The notes: generated from the letters alone by a model not told the origin. DNA of 64,000 nucleotides from Bryoerythrophyllum caledonicum (GCA_963971425.1 OZ020525.1:10337560-10401559), one strand, 5' to 3'. Counted from the first letter of the stretch, positions 24,458-35,999 are shown. Made by a program: numbers and translations.

Positions 24458-25778
24458 ATGGCCGCGGTGGCCACGCTATGCTCAGCGCCGACGCTGCGGT
24501 GCTGCATCACGCCCACATCACGGCCGCGGTGGAGCAGGACATCATCATCAGCATCGGTGGCAGTGAGGAGAAGAACGTCCGCATGGAGGTGCATGTCGAA
24601 GCCGGAGGACCAGGACGTGGATGAGCCCCTCATTCCGCCCCCGGATTGCTGCAACAACCAGGTAAAACTCGTCTCCGGATGCTCTTGTCTCTCTCATGGT
24701 GTAATTCTTAGGGTTTTGTTTGGTACCATTACAGGAAGTGATGGAGGTTGTCCTCTGGGGGTGATGGTGGTTCTCTTCTGGTTTTTCCATGTGTTAGGTC
24801 TGATCATGGAGTTTGGTTCCTGCAGAAGGAGATGGAAGAAGTGATGAAGGCGGCTCCGGAGATGGTGAAGGAGCCTGATGCCCAAGTGTTTCAGCAGATT
24901 GGACCCACCAAGCAAATCAACCGCATCATTGCGTTAGGATCCGTGCTCGTTGCAGTGGGGCTGTTCGCCTCCGGGAGACTCGATGCCGGTGTTCGACCGG
25001 GGCTCGCTCAGCTCTCTGCAAACGCAGTCCCTTATGAGGAGGCAAGTACTATCTTCTCCTTCACGTATCTTCACCAAACATCGTGTTAGGTTTCCATTTC
25101 GACGGAAGAGTTTTGGAGAGACCAAGGCTGCTGCTAACTTCCATGACCAAACCCACTCCCAAGTTGATTGTTAACCCTGTCTTTGAAGGCAATAACAGGA
25201 GTTGTTGGTGTTGGGCTGTAGGCGTTGGCGAATGGGAAACCGACAGTGGTAGAGTTTTACGCTGATTGGTGCGAGGTGTGCCGTGAAATGGCCAAGGATG
25301 TGTACAAAGTGGAGGAGGAGTACAGGTATGGCAGCGTTCTTATCTCCAGAGTCTCAAGAGAGTGTCACCCCTCTTTTCTCACTCTGAATAGCTAGTTCAT
25401 CAATCATCAAGAGCTTGGCGATCTGTACGTGAATGGAATCTAGGCTTTCGACATCTATCTGAAGGCTTTGTTTCTCTTGAATTCCACAGGGACAGGATAA
25501 ACTTTGTGATGATGAACGTGGACAACCCGAAGTGGGAGCCCGAGCTGGACGAGTTCGGCGTGGAGGGCATTCCACACTTTGCGTTCCTGGACGCGAAGGG
25601 GAACGAGGAGGGCAACATCGTGGGGCGGCTGCCGCCCAGCATCCTGCGCGAGAACGTGCTGGCCATGTCCAAGGGCGCCGCCACCATCCCCCACTCCAGC
25701 GTCGTGGGCAGCTTCTCGTCCGCGGACTCCAGGCAGGCGCCCCAGCTCGTCGCGCCCCGAAGCCACAGCCAAACCTGA
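24458..25778 (+). CDS. HCF164: Thioredoxin-like protein HCF164, chloroplast thylakoid
   Basis: Thylakoid membrane-anchored thioredoxin-like protein that passes reducing power across the membrane and is needed for cytochrome b6f assembly. Four exons: 24458..24661, 24826..25041, 25222..25325, 25490..25778 (TGA), giving 270 residues (Arabidopsis about 261). Residues 1-68 are Ser/Arg-rich, a chloroplast transit peptide ([15 protein letters not shown]). One membrane segment lies at about 102-117 ([16 protein letters not shown]). The thioredoxin fold follows with [12 protein letters not shown] (active Cys157 and Cys160), [20 protein letters not shown] and the cis-proline in EGIPHFAF. The second intron uses a GC donor (GAG|GCAAGT); this is the only join that gives PYEE|ALANGKP in frame. 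The last exon is GC-rich. Its 3' end is duplicated downstream. Confidence 0.95.
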
Positions 25779-26660
25779 CCTGCATTCTACCTTGTATTCC
25801 TCGCTCTCTTCCCGTAATCCTGTGGATTTTTTGGATTGAAATTATTTGCTGCAACGCTTCAGTGCAGTTGTCGATTGTATAACATAATTTAACATGAGTT
25901 TGTAATTCTTTGTCTCGATTTTTGGAGGTGTTTGGGTTGGAAATCTGCTGCCAATCTTTAGTGCAACCTGACTAGTTTGTATTCTTCTCTCCGAACGAAG
26001 CCACAGCCAAACCTGATCTTGTAGTTGTAATCCTCTCTCTCCTCATCCTGTGAATTATCTGGATTGAAAATTTTGCTGCAACTCTTTTGTGTAGTTGTTG
26101 ATTGAATAACATACTTGAACATGAGTTTAGTGCAGTTGTCGATTGTATAACATAATTGAACATGAGTTTGTAATGCTTTGTCTCGATTTTTTGAGGTATT
26201 TGGGTTGGAAATCTTTTGTGCAACCTGACTAGTTTGTAATCTTCTCTCCGAACGAAGCCACAGCCGAACCTGATCTTCTAGTTGTAATCCTCTCTCTCCT
26301 CATCTTGTGAATTATCTGGATTGGAAATTTTGCTGCAACTCTTTTGTGTAGTTGTTGATTGTATAACATACTTGAACATGAGTTTGTAATTCTTTGTCTT
26401 GGATATTATTTGAGTTATTTGGGTTGGAATTCTGCTGTCAATTTTTAGTGCAGTTGTTGATTGGAAGCTATAGTTGAATTACCAACTCTCTCTTAGTCTT
26501 GATTTTGTTGCACATCCTTAGTGTAGTTGTTAATTATGTAACATAATTGGAAGCCATAGTTGAACATGAGCTTGTAATTCTTTGTCCTAATTCTTTGAAT
26601 TCTTTCAGTTGGAACTATGTCGAACTCTTAGTGCAGGTGTTAGTTGTGTAACAAGATTGG
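25756..26660 (+). repeat. Tandem array made from the HCF164 coding tail and 3' UTR
   Basis: The end of the HCF164 reading frame plus about 220 bases of 3' sequence recurs at about 25990 and 26250, each starting with GAACGAAGCCACAGCC. Shared phrases are CCTGTGAATTATCTGGATTG (with small changes), GCAACTCTTTTGTGTAGTTG and CATGAGTTTGTAATTCTTTG. More diverged partial units continue to about 26660, just before the TTAA element. The period is about 240-250 bases. Confidence 0.85.
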
Positions 26661-26706
26661 TAATTGTTGATGTTAAGCAGCTTTACATAGTTTAAGTTGG
26701 AGTTAA

Positions 26707-27509
26707 ACCCTAAAGGACCAAAGTCCCCTCGAGGGACATTTTGAGTTTGGGTAAGGTACCATGTTCTCAATTCTAGGCATTATTTTCTGAGATTTCTTAT
26801 TGAATGGACAACTTTTGAATAGCTTTGCGTAGACACAAATTTCGTAGAATTCCAACTTACTGTTCAAAAGTTACAAATTATTTTCACTTACATATACAAA
26901 TAGTGCATTAGTTTAGTGTGACATATCACAAATACTGTCACGGAACTTAAATAACTTCTAAATTCAATAGAAACTCAAGTTTTTGTCCATTTAAAAGAAA
27001 GAAAATGTCCTCTTGGAAAGGAAATTGAGATCTTTGCATCTACCGTACAGATTTGTGAATTTCAAAAATTTGAGAAGGATATGATATATGCAAAAGTGTA
27101 TTGTTGATTCTCAGCACATAGTTGCATTGCAAGATTTTTTAGGGCATCTTCAACACCTCTTCTACTTCTAAAATTTAGTGCACATGTGCCAAACATGATC
27201 CTTTTCAAATTAACATAATAAATTCACGGCCCGTAGCGCAAAAAGTTGCCATAGAAGGTGGTCGAAGTTTGTTGAAGTTGTTTAGTATGACCTCAAAAAG
27301 AGATCATGTCTCACTTCAAAGGCTGATACCTTTCAATCCGTTTGGTCAAACTTACCAAAAATTTCACCACACACTCTCATACAACTCTAGTACGAGATCC
27401 TATGGTTAAATTTTCAGAAAAAAACATTTTGTATCATTTCGTGTTGAATGCGCTGAAAATGATTTTTTTGGAGTGATTTTGAGGGGAAAATGTCTTGGTC
27501 CCTTAGGGG
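26707..27509 (+). mobile_element. piggyBac-like non-autonomous element, TTAA family, copy 2
   Basis: An 803-bp relative of the element at 10789, same orientation. The left end reads ACCCTAAAGGACCAAAGTCC and the right end, reading inward, CCCCTAAGGGACCAAGAC. Both flanks are perfect TTAA (26703-26706 and 27510-27513). The left sub-terminal palindrome is kept in altered form (GTCCCCTCGAGGGAC), so its pairing rather than its exact sequence seems conserved. No coding potential. Confidence 0.82.
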
Positions 27510-27620
27510 TTAATGTATGGGATAATTTTTAACACCATGGCAATCAAAAATCATGAAGCCTGGGAAATAATTTATAAATTTCTTAGGTTGCTGAATACTT
27601 TTATGTATTTTTTTAATTCA

Positions 27621-27730
27621 AACTTCATGTGCTACCCTCAAACTATTTTTTAGCATAATGTATGTGTATTGTACTAACTTCATGTGCTACCCTCAAACTA
27701 TTTTTTAGCATAATGTATGTGTATTGTACT
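27621..27730 (+). repeat. Perfect 55-bp tandem duplication
   Basis: Two identical 55-base units start at 27621 and 27676 with AACTTCATGTGCTACCCTCA. Perfect identity in neutral-looking DNA suggests a recent event. Confidence 0.95.
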
Positions 27731-28878
27731 GTACATTTTGAACTACCCCTATCTACATATTGCTAAGGGTAGTTCATCCCCGTAAGGACCAAGGCATTTT
27801 CTATCAAAAAACAATTCAAAATTGCCACTGTCAAAAAGAGGCAAGAAAATCAAAATTTGAAGGAAAAATTTGGACTTCTAACCGAAAGATCTTAAACTAG
27901 ACTTCTGTATGTACATGCCATTTTTTTTGGTTGCAATTCACCGCATAGATACGAAGATTACAACATTCGAAGTGGGAGAGAAAGTTTTTTTTCCTCTTGC
28001 TTGGCATATGACCCACTTTGACTTGGCATATCTTGGAAATTTTACACTAGATTACTCAAATCCTTTACCATTATGACCCACATGGTGTTAGCTATATGTT
28101 TGCAAAATATTTAAGTCAAAACGAGGAATGAAACATGTTGAAATAAGTAGTTATGTGCATGGGGGTACAAAAACATGACAATGACTACAAAAATGGAGTG
28201 GAAATTTTTGTTGCATAAAACTTTACATATTTGAGAATCCCAACAGTTTAAACTTGTCATTTCTTGTTTTACTAATTTAGAAAAACAAATTAGGTAAAAA
28301 TTAGTAAAATCTATAATTTTACACCATTCATTGCATTGTCCAAGCAATTTTTGGTAGGGCAATCTTTGAAAATAAGGACTCTTCATCAAATTTTGGGCCA
28401 CGCCATCTCACCCACTCCCTTTTGAAAGCCAGAAACCTCAAACTTTTGTTCACACCGGAAAAAAAAAACAAAAAACTACACGACATGTGTGTGTTGGTCG
28501 CTTCATAGGCCCTGCGACTAGCCAACGGGCCCAATCCACATGGAGTCTTATATATTTAATTAAAAAGGATTTCTAGACTTTTTATGAAGGATATCATCTG
28601 AGATCTTCCTTCCACCCATTATTTAGGGAGCTCCACCCTTCCTCCACCCATTACCCCCCTACTTATTGCCCCTCTTTGACACTTGTATTTCATTAGTTGA
28701 TAAGGCTGCCATCGTCCCCACTTTTGACTTTGGAGTGTACTAACTTTCAAACCATAAATAATTTTTTTAATTTATTTTTTTATAAAAATAAAAATATACA
28801 TATGTAAAATATCCACAAAGCTCTTATACAGTATTGACAAAGTGAATAAATTGTTAAACGCTAATTTACAGCCATCCC
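27731..28878. other. Intergenic, isolated TTAA-family-like terminus
   Basis: At about 27768 the sequence TTCATCCCCGTAAGGACCAA followed by GGCATTTTC resembles the terminus of the TTAA family, but no partner end was found. The rest is AT-rich with no gene. Confidence 0.4.
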
Positions 28879-29311
28879 ACACACCATCTACTTGATGCTC
28901 AAGTGATACTCAGGCCATGCGCATACCTCTGATATGATAGTGATACCCCGGAAGACGCATCTCGAATACCCTGAGGATGCCTAGTACACTAAAACCACCA
29001 TCAGGATACCCTATTGATACCTAAGCGGTTATCTAGAGTTTTCTCTCATCAGGCCAAGTACCTTCTGACGTTTGTTTCTGAAGACTTTGGACCTGCCGCT
29101 TCCTGAGCTCCAGGACTTGTACCAAGGGCGGAGTTCAAAGCACACACCATCTACGTGATACTCAGGTGATACTCAGGGTATAACGTTACCTCCGTGATAC
29201 CACTGTGACACCCTGAAGATGCACCTCACATACCCTCCGTAGTACACTGAAACTACCATTGAGATACCCTGGTGATACCTAGGAGGTCATCTAGAGTTTC
29301 CTCTCATCAGG
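28879..29311 (+). repeat. GATACC-rich tandem duplication
   Basis: Two diverged units of about 180 bases, offset by about 262, both start CACACCATCTAC and end TCATCTAGAGTTT/TTATCTAGAGTTT then TCTCATCAGG. Each is dense in words such as GTGATACTCAGG, GATACCCTGGTGATACCTAG and ACACTGAAACTACCAT. The second unit abuts the GC-rich upstream region of TPC1. Confidence 0.75.
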
Positions 29312-30039
29312 ACTCTTCAATTGAAGTTTGCATGCGCAGATGCAGCAGCGTCATTGTTGCCGCACTTCCGCAGCGACGACGACCTCGATCGCGGCCATGG
29401 CTGGCAGATCAACGTAACGCACAGGCCACGATGACGACGATGGAGCCGCTGCAAGTCCATTTCTGCTTTGGGAGATAGAAGAAGAGAGAGGGAGGCGGCC
29501 GGGGGTTTGGTGCCGCCATGGCGTCGCTGCGGCGGCTGTGTGTGATTTGTGAGGTTGCGGCTTCCGTGCTGTGAATTGGAGAGTGCGGTGAGAGATTTGG
29601 TTTGGAGGAGGAACGAGGATCGGATTTTTGTGGAAGACGTGGATGGATCTTGATTTTTTTCTTTTTCGGCGATCGGATTACGGCGTTACTGGAGTTTAGT
29701 TTTATGCTGGTGAGGACGGGATTGGTAGAGGACAGAGTGTCTGATAATACTCTGTAATTGTTGCGGATTCAGGTTTAGATGGAGTTGTGGAGGTTTGGTT
29801 TCTGATGATTAGTTCGGGTTTAAGGAACTTGTGGACGGGCGGATAATCATGTGAGCGATCCGCGGTTGATTTCGTGATGTGTTGACGGCAGCGGGGATTA
29901 TGATGAGGACAGAATGGATGGCGTAGGTTTAGGTGATTGGAGCCATATTTGTAGTTGCGAATGGGTTTGATGAGTTCTCAGGATGGAATGGCGTTGAGGA
30001 AGGGGATCTAGGAAGCGTTTGTGATAGGAATTCAGCAAG
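29312..30039 (+). promoter_or_regulatory. GC-rich presumed promoter and leader of TPC1
   Basis: The stretch turns abruptly GC- and CpG-rich from about 29330 to 29560 (GCGACGACGACCTCGATCGC), then G/T-rich up to the TPC1 start codon at 30040. Short ATG-started frames in it lack support. Promoter status is inferred from position and composition. Confidence 0.45.
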
Positions 30040-33000
30040 ATGAGGAAGACGGTGAGAAAGAAAACTCCTCTTCCTGAGATCCAGGAGGAAGGGCTGTTAA
30101 CTCCGCTTCGTAGAGGGCAATCTGCATACGTTCAATCGACCAGTAATGACTTGGAAAATGGACCGCAAAGCGAGTCCTCCCTCACCTCGCATGTGGAGAT
30201 GGCGGCTGCTCTGGTCGATCAGGTACCTTGCTAGCTTTCTGGTTACAGCTCTAGGGTTTAGAGAATTTCGTTCTGTGATTCATGTGCTGTTGCATCTCAG
30301 GAAATGCACGCTGCTTAAACAAAAAAAACTCATGATGATAGGCAATTGGAATTGGACTCATCATTCACAGTCGCAGTGGTTTACACTCCATTTCGGTTTC
30401 CTTTTCTTGTAATACACGAGTCTAACATGGAAAACTAGATTTGATTTGTGTCAGTAATATCTGCAACACTTAGAATCTGATTAAGATGTTTTGTATTGCA
30501 GGCCATGATGGGCAGGTGGATGCCGTTGGCTGTGGTATATCATAAGGATTATGAAAGTGCCAAGAGGGCCTTTTTGCTGTATCACAAATTATACTTCGCC
30601 AGGGGCTTAATATATTTCCTTCTGATGATCTTGCCACTCTTTGAGGTTGGTAATATCGCCCCTTCATGGGATTTTTATGCAGAATATCATGATGTCTGGC
30701 GTAATTTAAGCTGAGGAAGTGCAAGTATATGATTTAACCATTGACAGAATTCTACAACTGATCAGGAAAAGTTGCTGTCGCTGTTACATTTTCAGAAGCT
30801 TTGCTATTTGTCCAAGGGGCAGATGGAGATGGTTCCGTTCGCCGCCATTCAGAGTTGAAGTTAAAGCGTTGAAATAATCAGAATTCACGAAGGGTGTATT
30901 AACCCTCCTTCCCAAGGGATTATGTTAATGGACAGTATGATTGATTTGTAGATACCAGCATGGTGCGATGGCGATCTACCGAATCCTTGTGGAGACCCGA
31001 AGAAGTATCCCCTTAGCGGCTTACCATTTATTCAACCGTTGATAACAGTGTCTATTCAGGTTTGCATTTTTTTCAGTCACTTTATGCAATTAGATCTCAT
31101 GTCTGGAAAGTTCTTTGTGACCTAGAACCATTCACTCAACCTCCATATGGAGTTCTCGAAGCTCTTGAAAGCATGTCGATCTTCTGAGGAGTGGAACATT
31201 AGGCACTCGGTGATTACCGGATCGTTCGTAAATTGCCTTCACTCTCAGCTAGCACTCTACACTTTGAAACGCCGTTTGAGAACTAGTACCATGTTTTGTA
31301 TAGTGCTAATAATCGTTTGCTCGTTTTTTCTCTCATTATGGCGTGATGTATCTACAATCTTTGTACTAATTTGCCAAAACTATTTTTGCAGGCTTTCTGT
31401 ATATTGGTGTTAGTCTGGTCTACCTGTTTGCAGTGGTATTTTCTGAAGGCGCAATTTTGGCTTGGTCGCGTGGGAGTTTACAAGGTTTAAGGTTTTCCCT
31501 TGAAGTGGTCGTATACAGGTTCTTGATTGCTACTCTGAAGAACTTTCTTTTGATGGTTATTGAGAAACGCTTTTGAACATTCTGATCAGAGATAGCTGTT
31601 ACTGTGGAGCAGGTGGTTGTTTTGGGCTTGATGATAGTTTCTACAGCTGCATCGTCCATTGGGCTCTCTGAATTGCGTGGCATCAACATATCGATGTACA
31701 TTCGGTTGCTAGTTCCCATCGTCTTCAGCAGGTGCATATCTGGTGCTGGGCATTTACCAGTGAGATTGCTTTGGTCCATTAGAGTGTGTTCAACGAATCG
31801 TGGTTTTATGTATGCGATTTTAAAAGGTTACATGAACATTATCTCAACATGCAGTGTAAATACGCAATGTACATGAGATAATCATGTAGTGCTGTGAATA
31901 CCGTTGTTTGATTCTCGTTTTCTCTTGGTCCGTTGCACGTGCAAATCTTGATCTAGTCGTAGGAGCAAGTCACCGAATTTTATGAAAGTATGTTGTGCCA
32001 AGGTTTTTAGTTTGTGAACTTTGTGAAGTAAACCTTGGAGTGTGTCTGATAGATTGGAATAATAATCGTCGTGATATTTTTTATGGTTGGGTTCCTTATC
32101 TGATTGTTGATTTCATTGGCAACAGGTCTATACGAGGTTGCTTTAGGATGACGTTGCGGATTGTAAACACTTTTCTGGACATAGCGGTAGTTCCTCCGAT
32201 TTATGCTTTGAAATTCAACATTCTTTTTCATGGCCATAAACAATCATCATGCTGGTGTAGATGACAATATCATCTTTCTTTGCATAATTTGTAGTAAAGC
32301 TTACAAGGTCCTTGTCGTTCTTCTTGTCAGGTGCTGCTGGGGACATTTGTGTTGATCTCAGCTTGGCTGGCAACGGCAATATTCTCAGATACAGCTGTTG
32401 AATTTAAGGACTTCGGCACCTCCCTGCTCAATCTTTTTGTGTTGTTAACAACCGCAAACAACCCCGTTGTTTGGGCTTCGACATACAATGCAAATCGCCT
32501 TGCATTCTTTTTCTTCTTCTTCTACTTGGTTCTGGGGCTGTATTTTCTGATGAACTTGGCATTCTCAGTTATCTACAGCAGTTACAAAGCACAGGTATCC
32601 TAACTGAGTGATCCTGTTTAATCAAATAGTAAGTAGCGTAGCTAATCTGTGACCCCGTCCATGATGTCTTTTATTCTGCAGTAAATTCTATCTCTTTTTA
32701 TGATGGTTTGCTTTTGTTTGTTGGAGTTGAAAGGGTCGAATCTCCTTGCTTTCTAAGGTTTTTGGAATAAAAACGTGAAGTGATTCATAGAGTCGATCAT
32801 TCTAACAATCATTGTAGTACTGCTTACTATCTTGCTCAGATACATATGTCCTCGTGATTTACAGATGGCTGTCGAGGTTGCGAAGCGTATAACAGCACGA
32901 CAGGGAAATTTGAGGGCAGCTTTCAGTTTGTTGGACACTCGTCATCAAGAATGGATTGATGGCGCAACAATGATTGCACTTTTCCTTGCCATTGGTCGCT

Positions 33001-34779
33001 ACAGGTGAGTTCATGCAACAATCCCTGTTGTTCTTTGACGAAAGCTTGTTGTCACTTAATCGAAGACATGGGAATTGTTTCACGTTGTTTACTATACCCA
33101 GGTTATAAAACGATACTCGGTCGATCTCGTTTCTTGAAATAGTCGTTTATGGCAATGGTTTTCCTTCAATATCATATTGGTTTGTTGCTTTACTGTTTTA
33201 TTAAGCAGTGATGTCTTCTTTAATTTAGAGATCTCGGGGCATCTAAAGTTGTGCCGGTTTTTTGATCGGGGTGAAGGCACATACCTGATGTTCGAGCTCG
33301 TGCCAGCCGGCTCTTTCTCGCTCTCAATAAACGTGGAGATTTTAAGATTTGGTCTGATGAATTTGAAGAACTCTGTGATGTTATTGCGAAAGAGGTGGAA
33401 CGGCAACCAGACACTGCACGTCTGAAGAGGCGCCGTAGCAGCCCTGATTTGCATTTTGTGAAACACCCTTTCTACAATTACGTCATCTGGGCTTTGACCC
33501 TTTCTTCCCTGTCGATCGCCATTTCGGCACTGAGTGTACGTTCTTGTGATTCCCTTTCTGCAATCATTTTCCCCAATGCTACATCTACCTCTTTGTAGGC
33601 GGTTTATTTTGCATTCAAGTAGTTATCGTAATATCAGTAGGCTCGCCTTTTAGTGATACCTCAATGGTGATTGCTACCTTTTGTGTGTTAATGCAGGTCA
33701 CTGGATCAGTGCAGATGATATTGATCAATCTTGAGTTTCTATTTGGTGAGTAAACTTCTCGGCATCTGCAGTAGTTCTACTGTGAGGACTTGATCTCGTT
33801 CCATTTTTTGTTCAGTTACAATGTTGTTGCTCGCACTTTGAGGATAACCCCAACTGATGCTTCAAGAAATCTGGTGATTAATCTAGAGGGTGTTGTCATT
33901 CTCATCGTCTGAAGGAAATTGTACATCGTGGCAGGCTGGATTTTTGTCATGGACGGAGTGCTCAAAATATGCGTACAAGGCTGGAAATCGTACTGGCGCA
34001 CACACGTAAACCGCTTTGATTTCATTGTCACGATTCTGATTGTTGCCGTTCAAGCGACATCTTTCTGCTACGTTGACATCCGATTCTGGTGAGTGTTTTC
34101 AACCTCATGTTGCGATCTTGCATTTGAAACTTTTGCTAATTCTCGCACTCATATGTGGTTGTTTAGGGTGTCCTACTTGATAATTGCTCGGAGTTTCCGA
34201 GTGCTCGCGCTCATAACCATGATCTCACGCTGGCGTCTGATGGGCGAAACACTGGTCTACGTGATCCCCGCAACCGCCCCGATCCTGGCCCTGCAGTTCC
34301 TGGTCTGCTCCCTCTTCGCCCAGCTGGGCATGCACCTCTTCGGCGGGCTGATCTACAAGGACAACCCAGCACTGGACGACACGGAGTACGCGCGCCACCA
34401 CTTCTACGCGTTCAACTTCAACGACTACGCGCTGGGGATGGCGACGTGCTTCAACCTGTGCGTGGTGAACAAGTGGTACGTCTTCATGGACGCGTACGCC
34501 GCAGTCACCGGCACGCGCTGGAGCCGCGCCTACTTCATCGCCTTCTGGGCCATCGCGGTCGCGTTCACGCTGAACGTGGTGGTGGCCTTCTTTGCGGAGG
34601 CGTTCACCAGCCAGATGGAGAAGGCGGAGAAGATCAAGAAGCGGCGCTTAGAGGACGAGAGGCTGCCTCGTGGGGCCGCTCTGCTGAGGAAGAAATCCAT
34701 CAACGCTGGTTTACCTCACCGCACGACCAAGTCCTTGTCTTACTACGATCTATACGAAGATATCATCAAGAAAACCTAG
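30040..34779 (+). CDS. TPC1: Two-pore calcium channel protein TPC1
   Basis: Vacuolar-membrane voltage-gated cation channel. Twelve exons: 30040..30222, 30502..30645, 30952..31059, 31392..31484, 31613..31731, 32126..32186, 32331..32594, 32865..33004, 33277..33535, 33697..33745, 33935..34088, 34167..34779 (TAG), giving 728 residues (Arabidopsis about 733). Two six-helix domains flank a cytosolic EF-hand region. Pore I is at about 276-282 (TTANNPV; Arabidopsis TTSNNPD). The first EF-hand-like loop, DTRHQEWIDGAT (348-359), lacks the final acidic residue; the second is NKRGDFKIWSDE (388-399). Pore II reads NLCVVNKW (622-628), where Arabidopsis has NLLVMGNW. The second S4 region contains RSFRVLALITMISRWR. 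The C-terminus is Lys/Arg-rich. The large last exon is GC-rich. The exon 8/9 join is set by phase and by YR-HIPDVRARASRLF. Confidence 0.93.
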
Positions 34780-34799
34780 AAAATATATGATACTCTTAA

Positions 34800-35070
34800 T
34801 TGTTTATAGCCTTCTTCACCAGTCACATGGATAAGGCGGAGAAGCGACGCTCGAAAAAGTCCATCAACGCTGATAGCTTGCGAAGTCCTTGCCATATTAC
34901 GATCTATACGAAGATATCGTCAAGAAAAACATTAGATATCCTGGTGACAAAATACTTGGAGAACCAGAAGCTTAGTGCTCATTATCAGGAATCAACGCCG
35001 GCTTACCTCACCCGACGAAGATATCATCAAGAAAACCTAGGATATTCTAGCGATATAAGGTTGTAGAGAC
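34800..35070 (+). repeat. Decayed tandem copies of the TPC1 3' end
   Basis: About 34816-34935 repeats the end of the TPC1 last exon with gaps: ACCAGTCACATGGATAAGGC, AAAAAGTCCATCAACGCTGA and ACGATCTATACGAAGATATC. A second partial copy near 34990-35050 has ATCAACGCCGGCTTACCTCA and GAAGATATCATCAAGAAAAC. Both lie after the TPC1 stop and are non-coding remnants. Confidence 0.8.
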
Positions 35071-35549
35071 AGAAGCCTAGAAACATATTTACCGCTAATA
35101 GTCATGAACTCGTGAATAAATAGCGATACAAAAAATCCAATGACTCGAGTGGATCTTGACTGCTTTTGTGGCAAAATCAACAAAAACATTTCAAACACAG
35201 ATCCTTCTGAACCGTCTTTCGTGTGAGATATTTCTGTAACCATAATGCATATTTGTACATATATACAAATCGCCTTAAGTTATTGGTAATAAGTACCTCT
35301 ACCATGCACATAAGGTAAAAAGCCGGAAAATCGTCACAATATCATCAAAAGTGCCACTCTCCAGAAACTACAGAAACGAAATCAATCCCACCACTCTACC
35401 TCAGACAAACCTTATTTTTCTCTACACATGTGATCGGTATCAGGTAACACATCAGATAAAAAAAGTCGAAATATCATCATGAAAGAATATACAGAAGTGG
35501 AATGAACCTACAGAAGCTACAGAAATGGAAGCAGCAGTGCGTGCCTAAC
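35071..35549. other. Intergenic between convergent TPC1 and TMEM230-like genes
   Basis: AT-rich DNA expected to hold the 3' untranslated regions of both converging genes. No further gene is seen. Confidence 0.5.
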
Positions 35550-35951
35550 TCAGTAGGCGGGGATTTGCGAGAACCTGTAGCCTTTGGCGCCGCGCCAGGA
35601 GTAATACGCGATGCGAGTCTCGTAGAAGCCGGGCAGGAAGAGCAGCACGCCGAGGACGAGGAAGCCCCACACCTGCTCCGCGTCGCCCTCCATGTGCTTC
35701 GAGTGCAGCAGGTGCGCCACGATGAGGAACAGCGTGCCTACGGCCAGCAGGAACAGCGCCAGCGCGATGGAGCCCCAGGGCACCTCCTTGGCCACCTCGA
35801 ACCGGTACCGCAGGTCGTCGCGCGCCGTGCTGCGCACCCGGTAGTACGGCGAGGCCGACGACTCCTCCTCCCCCGAGTTCGTCTCCTCCCCCGAGGTCTC
35901 CTCCCCCTCGGCCAGCTTCGCGTATCGCACATGCGGCCTCGCAGCTGCCAT
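35550..35951 (-). CDS. TMEM230-like small membrane protein
   Basis: Single-exon gene of 133 residues starting MAAARPHVRYAKLAEGEE and ending GYRFSQIPAY. The N-terminal cytosolic part is acidic and Ser/Glu-rich. Two membrane segments follow: WGSIALALFLLAVGTLFLIV and WGFLVLGVLLFLPGFY. The signature between and after them, HMEGDAEQ...FLPGFYETRIAYYSWRG, is that of the TMEM230/TMEM134 family, which acts in vesicle trafficking in animals; the plant role is poorly known. The start is the first ATG in frame. The GC-rich coding region stands out from its AT-rich surroundings. It converges with TPC1. Confidence 0.92.
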   Translation of the reverse strand: MAAARPHVRYAKLAEGEETSGEETNSGEEESSASPYYRVRSTARDDLRYRFEVAKEVPWGSIALALFLLAVGTLFLIVAHLLHSKHMEGDAEQVWGFLVLGVLLFLPGFYETRIAYYSWRGAKGYRFSQIPAY

Positions 35952-35999
35952 CTTTACAACCAAGTGCTGCTAACTGACAACAACTTCCGCTCACTAACT

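Noticed and set aside
24449-24458. TTG nine bases upstream as the HCF164 start
   Set aside because: The ATG at 24458 has a good context (GCCATGGCC) and gives a normal transit peptide; non-ATG starts are not needed.
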